Source: JACQNR01 sp964533045
Lineage (GTDB): Bacteria > Acidobacteriota > Terriglobia > UBA7540
Direction of reading: 5' to 3'
NCBI GenBank assembly: GCA_964533045.1
Contig: CAZHKT010000130.1
Location: 1 to 10,643 of the forward strand
DNA: 10,643 nucleotides
Numbering within the stretch: position 1 is the stretch's first letter; each line of letters starts with the position of its first letter. The notes beneath the pieces were generated by a model, which ran no database searches, was not told where the DNA came from, and worked only from the letters and a program-made list of their open reading frames with translations. Position numbers and translations under genes: made by a program. Below, piece by piece: positions 6,684 through 10,643 of the stretch.

Positions 6684-7135
6684 TGCCGGACCTGCGCGAT
6701 CTCTATCAGGAAATGATCCTGGGGCACAGCAAAAGCCCGCGCAACCGGCGGGTCATGCTGGCGCCCAGCCGCACGGCGCAGGGGTTTAATCCGCTCTGCG
6801 GCGACAAGGTAACGCTCTACGTGAAGCTCGAAGGCGACCGCATCGCCGATCTGAGTTTCGAAGGCTCGGGCTGCGCGATTTCGACCGCCGCCGCCTCCCT
6901 GATGACCGACACGCTCAAGGGCAGGACTATCCCGGAGGCGGAGGCACTTTTCCAAGAATTCCACGACCTGGTCACCGGCAAGAATCCGCCCGATCAGGCC
7001 CCCGATGACCTGGGCAAGCTGAAAGTGTTCGCGGGCGTGGCGGAGTTTCCCATGCGGGTGAAGTGCGCCACGCTGGTTTGGCACACATTGCGCAGCGCGC
7101 TCGCCGGCCGGCACGAGACGGTGACGACCGAATAG
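6683..7135 (+). CDS. sufU: Zinc-dependent sulfurtransferase SufU
   Basis: SufU takes the persulfide sulfur from SufS and hands it to the SufBCD scaffold. It belongs to the IscU fold but acts as a sulfur carrier, not a scaffold. The product is 150 residues. C39 and D41 in NPLCGD, C64 in GSGCAIS and C128 in RVKCATLVW match the four zinc ligands known from Bacillus subtilis SufU (Cys41, Asp43, Cys66, Cys128). The extra segment before the last ligand (GKLKVFAGVAEFPMRVKC, about 111-128) marks SufU rather than IscU. Presence of SufU with no SufE gene in this window fits a SufS-SufU pair. The start codon overlaps the sufS stop by one base. Confidence 0.95.
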   Translation: MPDLRDLYQEMILGHSKSPRNRRVMLAPSRTAQGFNPLCGDKVTLYVKLEGDRIADLSFEGSGCAISTAAASLMTDTLKGRTIPEAEALFQEFHDLVTGKNPPDQAPDDLGKLKVFAGVAEFPMRVKCATLVWHTLRSALAGRHETVTTE

Positions 7136-7148
7136 GATCGCATCCACC

Positions 7149-7481
7149 ATGAGAGCCATGGACGCCATTCAGTTTCAGGACAAGGTCATCGACGAAGTTC
7201 TGCGCAAGACCTATGACCCGGAGATTCCTGTCAATATTTATGAGCTTGGCCTCATCTACGAAGTGAAGGTGGATCCCGAAACGGACGAGGTGCACGTCAA
7301 GATGACCCTGACCTCGCCCGGCTGCCCCGCGGCGCGCACGCTGCCGGGCGAGGTGGAAGACAGGATCCGCCGCCTGGGACAAGGTGTCATCAAGGACGTG
7401 AAGATCGAGATCACCTGGGAGCCGCCCTGGGATCCCAGCCGCATGAGCGAAGCGGCGCGATTGCAACTCGGGATGTTTTGA
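7149..7481 (+). CDS. sufT: Fe-S maturation factor SufT (DUF59/MIP18 family)
   Basis: SufT is a small MIP18-domain protein that helps mature Fe-S proteins; in Staphylococcus aureus it matters when demand for clusters is high. The domain fills most of the 110 residues: DPEIPVNIYELGLIYEV (23-39), then TLTSPGCPAA (53-62) with the conserved C59, and a C-terminal WEPPWDPSRMSEAARLQLGMF that is typical of the family. It follows sufU by 13 bases. An AGGA overlapping the sufU stop (7134-7137) is the best ribosome site, though at 11 bases it is distant. M4 (7158) is a possible alternative start. Location in a suf operon supports SufT over the related phenylacetate-degradation protein PaaD. Confidence 0.93.
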   Translation: MRAMDAIQFQDKVIDEVLRKTYDPEIPVNIYELGLIYEVKVDPETDEVHVKMTLTSPGCPAARTLPGEVEDRIRRLGQGVIKDVKIEITWEPPWDPSRMSEAARLQLGMF

Positions 7482-7484
7482 GGC

Positions 7485-7538
7485 CCGGGACCGCGGCCGT
7501 CCCGGCCGCCCATGCCGGCGAGACGCCGGTGACCCCGG
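7485..7538 (+). repeat. Two-hairpin REP/BIME-like element, copy 2 (sufT-rrf2 gap)
   Basis: This has the same design as the element after sufC: an outer stem CCGGG (7485-7489) with CCCGG (7534-7538), hairpin A GCGGCCG-TCC-CGGCCGC (7493-7509) and hairpin B CCGGCG-AGA-CGCCGG (7515-7529). It begins 4 bases after the sufT stop. Its right arm includes the GG of GGAAAA (7537-7542), the only ribosome-site-like sequence in front of the Rrf2 gene, so folding of the outer stem could lower translation of the regulator. That effect is an inference. Confidence 0.8.
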
Positions 7539-7544
7539 AAAATT

Positions 7545-8045
7545 ATGAAATTCAGTTCACAGGAAGAGTACGGTCTGCGGTGCCTGTTACGCATCGCGCG
7601 CAGTGGCGGCCCGACGGGTCTGACCATTCCAGAAATCAGCGCGGCGGAAGGGATTTCGAGTTTCTACGTGGCTAAGCTGATGCGCGTGCTGCGGCGGGGC
7701 GGTCTGGTGAAGAGCGCGCGCGGCAAAATCGGCGGCTACACCCTGTCGCGGCCGCCCGACCAGATCATTGTCGGCGAAGCGCTGGCCCTGCTGGGCGGAC
7801 GCCTGTTCGAATCCGATTTCTGCGACGACCATGCCGGCGCCGCCAAAATGTGCACGCGCTCCGTGGATTGCTCCATCCGTTCGCTCTGGCAGGCCGTGCA
7901 ATTCATGGTGGACCGCGTGCTCAGCCAGACCACGCTCGCCGACCTGCTGGGGAGCGAAGACGACATGAGCACCACTGTCAAACCGCTTGTGCAGTTGAGC
8001 GAAGGCGCGACGTCGCTGGCCGAACCGCGCAGCAAGACTCGTTAA
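7545..8045 (+). CDS. Rrf2-family Fe-S-type transcriptional regulator, likely suf regulator
   Basis: Rrf2 proteins are dimeric winged-helix DNA-binding regulators; several (IscR, NsrR, RsrR) hold an Fe-S cluster. The 166-residue product starts with MKFSSQEEYGLRCLL, the standard family opening. Its recognition helix lies near ISSFYVAKLMRVLRRGGLV (37-55), followed by the wing SARGKIGGYTLSRP (57-70). The ligand loop has C93, C103 and C109 (C-X9-C-X5-C) and continues SIRSLW. In IscR the first gap is X5 and the fourth ligand is His107; here R112 is in that place, while H96 lies inside the loop. The C-terminal 30 residues look disordered. As the last gene of the operon it probably senses cluster supply and represses its own promoter (operator candidate at 1569-1601). 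Cluster binding and target are inferred. Confidence 0.9.
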   Translation: MKFSSQEEYGLRCLLRIARSGGPTGLTIPEISAAEGISSFYVAKLMRVLRRGGLVKSARGKIGGYTLSRPPDQIIVGEALALLGGRLFESDFCDDHAGAAKMCTRSVDCSIRSLWQAVQFMVDRVLSQTTLADLLGSEDDMSTTVKPLVQLSEGATSLAEPRSKTR

Positions 8046-8115
8046 CACACTCCCCTTCCCTGACCTCTTGATTCCCCGCCCCTTTGCGATAAGCTTGAGC
8101 CGCTTCACCCAAAGC

Positions 8116-8208
8116 TGTCATTCTGAGCGGAGCGGGAAATCTGCTTTTCTCGCTCCCCGGAGACCCGCTGCAGACCCTTCGTCCGCCTTTGGCGGACTCA
8201 GGGTAACA
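8116..8208. repeat. 93-bp dispersed-type intergenic element with terminal inverted repeats
   Basis: The ends TGTCATTCTGAG (8116-8127) and CTCAGGGTAACA (8197-8208) are inverted copies matching at 9 of 12 positions. Next to the right end lies a perfect hairpin GTCCGCC-TTT-GGCGGAC (8181-8197). I recall near-identical intergenic sequences scattered through acidobacterial genomes, but I could not search for this. It fills half of the 183-bp gap between the Rrf2 gene and the beta-propeller gene. No transposase is encoded. The remaining 8046-8115 holds no gene and no promoter match that I would defend. Confidence 0.65.
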
Positions 8209-8216
8209 AATACCCC

Positions 8217-8228
8217 GGAGGCTCCTCC
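8217..8228 (+). promoter_or_regulatory. Ribosome site with self-complementary flank
   Basis: GGAGG (8217-8221) is a strong ribosome site 7 bases before the ATG at 8229. The bases between it and the start read CTCCTCC, so GGAG (8217-8220) can pair with CTCC (8225-8228) around a four-base loop and hide the site. The stem is short and may be incidental. Confidence 0.4.
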
Positions 8229-9251
8229 ATGTTTCGCCGAACTTTGCTCCTCACTGGTATTGCTCTCATAGCAGCCGCGCGAGGCGCCCAGTCACCGTCC
8301 GGGAGGATCGGAAATCCCGAAAAGGAATTGCCACCGGAAATCACGCAACTGACGGCATTTGGCGAGCGCGCCGCGTGGTCACCCGAGGGCAAACGCATCG
8401 CCTTCATGTCGAAAAGTTACGGCGACGCATTCGAAATCGATCTGGAAACAAAGGTCATCCGTCTGCTGACCGGCCACTTCGTCCATGCCGGGTTTCTGCG
8501 CGTGCAGTATCTGCCCAACGGCGATTACTTCCTCATCGGCGCGCGGACGTTTACGGACATTCGCACCACGCGCCAGCGCGACCAGGAGATGTGGGTGATG
8601 AAGGCCGACCTCAAGTCGCCGCCCGTGGCGCTCGCACATCACATTTCCGAGGGAGTCGCCATCTCGCGCAAGACGATGAAAATTGCCTGGGCCAATACGC
8701 GCAGCCAGTTGCCCGAGGTGCTCGCGCCGGGCGAATCGGTCATCTACACCGCCGACATTGACTACAAGGATGGCGTGCCCGTACTTGCCAACAAAAGAGA
8801 GATCACGCGCGCCCGCCGGCCGGAATGCGAGCTGGAGCCGCAAGACTTTCGCACCAACGACAACGAACTGATTTACACCTGCTACCACCATCCGCTGGCC
8901 GACGTGATGGGCATTCGGCTGGATTCCGGCGTCATCACCACTTATCGCCGGATTGAAAACGAATACAACGAGGTGGAAGGCATCTCGCCCGACGGCGAGT
9001 GGACGCTGGTCGAATCGAGTCGCGACCGCGGCCCCGAGCGTCAGAACGGCAACTACGTGGACATCTGGAGGCTGCGCCTGGTGCCCCACAGCACGGACTT
9101 TGTGCGCATGACGCGCTGGGGCGACTACGAGGGATATAAGGCCTCCAACCCCGTGGTGAGCCCCGACGGCCAGCGGATGGCCTTTCAGTCGGCACGCAGC
9201 AACGAACCCGCCGGTGTGGGGCACGGGATATTTCTGATGAAGCTGAAATAA
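8229..9251 (+). CDS. Exported PD40 (TolB-like) beta-propeller protein
   Basis: The function is unknown. Residues 1-20 form a Sec signal peptide (MFRR, then a hydrophobic LLLTGIALIAAA stretch), with cleavage likely near ARGA-Q21, so the protein should be periplasmic or secreted. The mature part carries WD40-like PD40 repeats: AAWSPEGKRIAFMSKS (48-63), GISPDGEWTLVESS (251-264) and VVSPDGQRMAFQSARS (309-324). Less regular blades lie between them, including ISEGVAISRKTMKIAW. The SPDG repeats resemble the propeller of TolB and of many acidobacterial extracytoplasmic proteins. At 340 residues it is too short to carry both a propeller and a peptidase domain, and no catalytic triad is evident. C-terminal repeats run to the end, so it seems complete. 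Its signal peptide matches the export of the two genes after it, but a 200-bp gap with its own promoter candidate separates them. Confidence 0.8.
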   Translation: MFRRTLLLTGIALIAAARGAQSPSGRIGNPEKELPPEITQLTAFGERAAWSPEGKRIAFMSKSYGDAFEIDLETKVIRLLTGHFVHAGFLRVQYLPNGDYFLIGARTFTDIRTTRQRDQEMWVMKADLKSPPVALAHHISEGVAISRKTMKIAWANTRSQLPEVLAPGESVIYTADIDYKDGVPVLANKREITRARRPECELEPQDFRTNDNELIYTCYHHPLADVMGIRLDSGVITTYRRIENEYNEVEGISPDGEWTLVESSRDRGPERQNGNYVDIWRLRLVPHSTDFVRMTRWGDYEGYKASNPVVSPDGQRMAFQSARSNEPAGVGHGIFLMKLK

Positions 9252-9280
9252 CTTCAGTTGAGGTGGGGGGGACCGGCAAC

Positions 9281-9371
9281 CCGGGGAGCGCGGCCGTCCC
9301 GGCCGCAGCGTGGAGCCTCGACACCGCTCCGAGGGATCAGCGCCTGCGGGCAAGATGCCCGCGCGCCCAGG
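9281..9371 (+). repeat. Two-hairpin REP/BIME-like element, copy 3 (long form)
   Basis: Hairpin A, GCGGCCG-TCC-CGGCCGC (9290-9306), is identical to hairpin A of the element after sufT. Hairpin B, GCGGGCA-AGA-TGCCCGC (9346-9362), keeps the AGA loop. The linker is 39 bases instead of 3-5 and holds a further possible stem, GGAGC (9312-9316) with GCTCC (9326-9330). Flanking CCGGGG (9281-9286) and CCCAGG (9366-9371) recall the outer stems of the other copies but pair poorly. It occupies the middle of the 200-bp gap between the beta-propeller and RraA-like genes. Confidence 0.7.
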
Positions 9372-9393
9372 GGAACTGGCCCGCAAAAATCCC

Positions 9394-9418
9394 CACAGAA
9401 ATTCGTCTCTGTGATAAT
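9394..9418 (+). promoter_or_regulatory. Extended -10 promoter with overlapping inverted repeat
   Basis: TGTGATAAT (9410-9418) is an extended -10 element with 5 of 6 matches to TATAAT. The -35 region is poor, as expected of such promoters. A perfect inverted repeat, CACAGA (9394-9399) and TCTGTG (9408-9413), covers the spacer and the start of the -10 element, which suggests an operator for control of the downstream RraA-like gene. Start of transcription is expected near 9425, just ahead of the GAGGAG ribosome site (9439-9444). The same repeat could instead act as a weak terminator hairpin. Confidence 0.4.
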
Positions 9419-9451
9419 TTCTACTGGGCTTATTTTCAGAGGAGAGATGAC

Positions 9452-10363
9452 ATGCTGAAATTTGTGCAACGGATTCTGATTCTCGCCTTGCTGGGAGTCA
9501 TGGTTCCTGCGGCGCAGGCGCAACTGGGCCTGTTCAGCAAGGAGCAGCGGATCGACCTGACGCGCGCCTGGAAGGGCGAGCGCTTCCCGGACGGACGGCC
9601 GCGCGTCCCCGACGACCTGCTCGAGCGCATGAAGAAGGCAAAGTGCGAAATCGCCTGGGGCGTCATGAAGGAATTGGGCTACAAGTCGCAGATCGAAGGC
9701 GGCTGGCGGGTCATCCATCCCGACGAGCGGCTGGTGGGCCGCGTGGTCACGGCCGTCTTCATGCCTATCCGGCCCGACATCAACGACGTGATCAACGATC
9801 ACGGGCAGCGGGAAGGCCGCGTGGGGGCGGGGCAGAATTCCTGGGTGATTGACACGCTGCAAGAGAACGATGTGCTGGTCGTGGACATGTTCGGCAAGGT
9901 CGAGGACGGCACCTTCGCCGGCGACAATCTCTCCACCGCCATCTGGACCAAGACCAAGACCGGCTTCGTGGTGAACGGCGGAGTGCGCGACGCCGGCGGC
10001 ATTGCCGCGATCAGCGAGCACCTCAAGGTTTACGTGCGCGACTTCCATCCTTCTGCGATCGCCGACGTCATGCTGATGGGAATCAATGTCCCGATCCGCA
10101 TTGGCCGAGTCACGGTGATGCCGGGCGACGTGATCCTGAGCGACCCGGAGGGCCTGACGTTCGTGCCCCCGCACCTGGCGGAAAAGGTCGCCGACGAATC
10201 CGAAATGGCGCGCCTGACCGACGAGTGGGGACACGAAATGCTCCGCACCGGAAAATATTCACCGGGCGAGGTCGATGCCAAGTGGTCGAGGAAGATGGTG
10301 GAAGAATTCAATCAGTACGCTGCGAGCCAGGGTTCCAAAGTCCGCAAGAAGTACGAGGAATGA
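9452..10363 (+). CDS. Exported RraA/HMG-aldolase-like protein
   Basis: The family (PF03737) includes the RNase E inhibitor RraA and divalent-metal class II aldolases acting on 4-hydroxy-4-methyl-2-oxoglutarate and related 2-keto acids. Many members are mis-named dimethylmenaquinone methyltransferase. The 303-residue product has a Sec signal peptide (1-23) ending in the cleavage motif AQA. The family domain runs from about 54 to 260: LVGRVVTAVF (94-103), VLVVDMFG (141-148), GDNLS (157-161) and FVVNGGVRDAGGI (172-184). D158 and R179-D180 fit the D-X20-R-D metal/substrate motif of the aldolases. The acidic residue often found three positions later is glycine. About 50 N-terminal and 40 C-terminal residues extend beyond the basic domain. 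GAGGAG lies 7 bases before the ATG; a longer frame from 9263 only translates the repeat. The neighbour downstream resembles an enolase-superfamily enzyme, which suggests a dehydratase/aldolase pair. Substrate is unknown. Confidence 0.85.
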   Translation: MLKFVQRILILALLGVMVPAAQAQLGLFSKEQRIDLTRAWKGERFPDGRPRVPDDLLERMKKAKCEIAWGVMKELGYKSQIEGGWRVIHPDERLVGRVVTAVFMPIRPDINDVINDHGQREGRVGAGQNSWVIDTLQENDVLVVDMFGKVEDGTFAGDNLSTAIWTKTKTGFVVNGGVRDAGGIAAISEHLKVYVRDFHPSAIADVMLMGINVPIRIGRVTVMPGDVILSDPEGLTFVPPHLAEKVADESEMARLTDEWGHEMLRTGKYSPGEVDAKWSRKMVEEFNQYAASQGSKVRKKYEE

Positions 10364-10373
10364 CCGCGTTCCC

Positions 10374-10408
10374 GCCGGCGGCCCCGGCCTGCGCCAGGGG
10401 CCTCCGGC
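10374..10408 (+). other. Stable GC-rich hairpin between the RraA-like and Tat-protein genes
   Basis: The arms are GCCGG (10374-10378), GGCCCC (10380-10385) and GGC (10386-10388). They pair with GCC (10393-10395), GGGGCC (10397-10402) and CCGGC (10404-10408). This gives 14 base pairs with one mismatch, one bulge and a four-base CTGC loop. No T-run follows, so it is not a classical intrinsic terminator. It could protect the 3' end of the upstream message or be a further dispersed repeat; its loop differs from those of the two-hairpin elements. Confidence 0.55.
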
Positions 10409-10466
10409 GAGGGAAGGTGAGGGATCGCCGAAGCACCAAACGCCATCAAGGGAGGAACCATTCGTG

Positions 10467-10643
10467 ATGAAACGCCGCAATCTGCTGAAGACCGCTGGAG
10501 CCGCGCTGGGCGGCTGGCTTTCGGGGGTGCAGCTGGAAGCCTACCCGATGAACACCAACACCAACTCCCGGCCTTCGGAGCTGAAGATCACCGATCTGCG
10601 CATCGCCGAGGTCACCAAGGCCCCGTTGGAGTGTCCGATCATC
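10467..10643 (+). CDS. Tat-exported protein, likely enolase-superfamily enzyme (partial, N-terminus only)
   Basis: Only 59 residues are present; the frame runs off the right edge. MKRRNLLKTAGAALGGWLSG is a clear twin-arginine leader. After a short Asn/Thr-rich linker, SELKITDLRIAEVTKAPLECPII resembles the first strand of the N-terminal capping domain of mandelate racemase/muconate lactonizing enzymes, which open with a similar lysine-isoleucine strand. That match is short, so the assignment is tentative. GGAGG (10451-10455) is 11 bases before this ATG and 8 bases before an in-frame GTG at 10464, which could be the true start and would add one residue. Its place 103 bases after the RraA-like aldolase supports a shared catabolic role. 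No metal-binding or catalytic residues can be judged from this fragment. Confidence 0.6.
   Translation, partial: MKRRNLLKTAGAALGGWLSGVQLEAYPMNTNTNSRPSELKITDLRIAEVTKAPLECPII

Noticed and set aside
9263..9451. Longer N-terminus for the RraA-like protein
   Set aside because: The extra residues are a translation of the repeat element. The start at 9452 has a strong ribosome site and opens with a signal peptide.

Overview
The window is a high-GC bacterial segment that most resembles Acidobacteriota (Solibacter/Bryobacter-like). This is an inference from three things: many twin-arginine leaders on small periplasmic enzymes, the SufBCDSUT plus Rrf2 gene set, and short structured intergenic repeats of a type I recall from acidobacterial genomes. 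No rRNA, tRNA, CRISPR array, insertion sequence or prophage gene is visible.

Layout. Positions 1-228 hold no recognisable gene. An exported methionine sulfoxide reductase B (229-804, +) converges on a Tat-exported RidA/YjgF-family protein (859-1359, -). A divergent control region follows, with a good sigma70-type promoter on each strand. The core is an apparent operon on the + strand for iron-sulfur cluster assembly: sufB, sufC, sufD, sufS, sufU, sufT and an Rrf2-family regulator (1682-8045). SufBCD is the scaffold and ATPase complex, SufS the cysteine desulfurase, SufU its zinc-dependent sulfur-transfer partner and SufT a maturation factor. The Rrf2 protein has three cysteines likely to hold an Fe-S cluster and is placed to sense cluster supply. 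A 22-bp near-palindrome over the -35 element of the suf promoter is a natural candidate for its operator, which would make the operon self-regulating.

Downstream (8229 to the end) are an exported PD40 beta-propeller protein, an exported RraA/HMG-aldolase-like protein and the N-terminus of a Tat-exported protein that looks like an enolase-superfamily enzyme. The last two suggest a periplasmic dehydratase/aldolase pair acting on a sugar acid or similar hydroxy acid.

Gaps between genes are rich in structure. Three copies of a two-hairpin, REP/BIME-like element lie after sufC, after sufT and after the beta-propeller gene. A degenerate 7-bp tandem repeat lies between sufB and sufC, and a 93-bp element with imperfect terminal inverted repeats lies upstream of the beta-propeller gene. 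The enzymes are ordinary. The least explained material is the suf operator candidate and the repeats built into the suf transcript.
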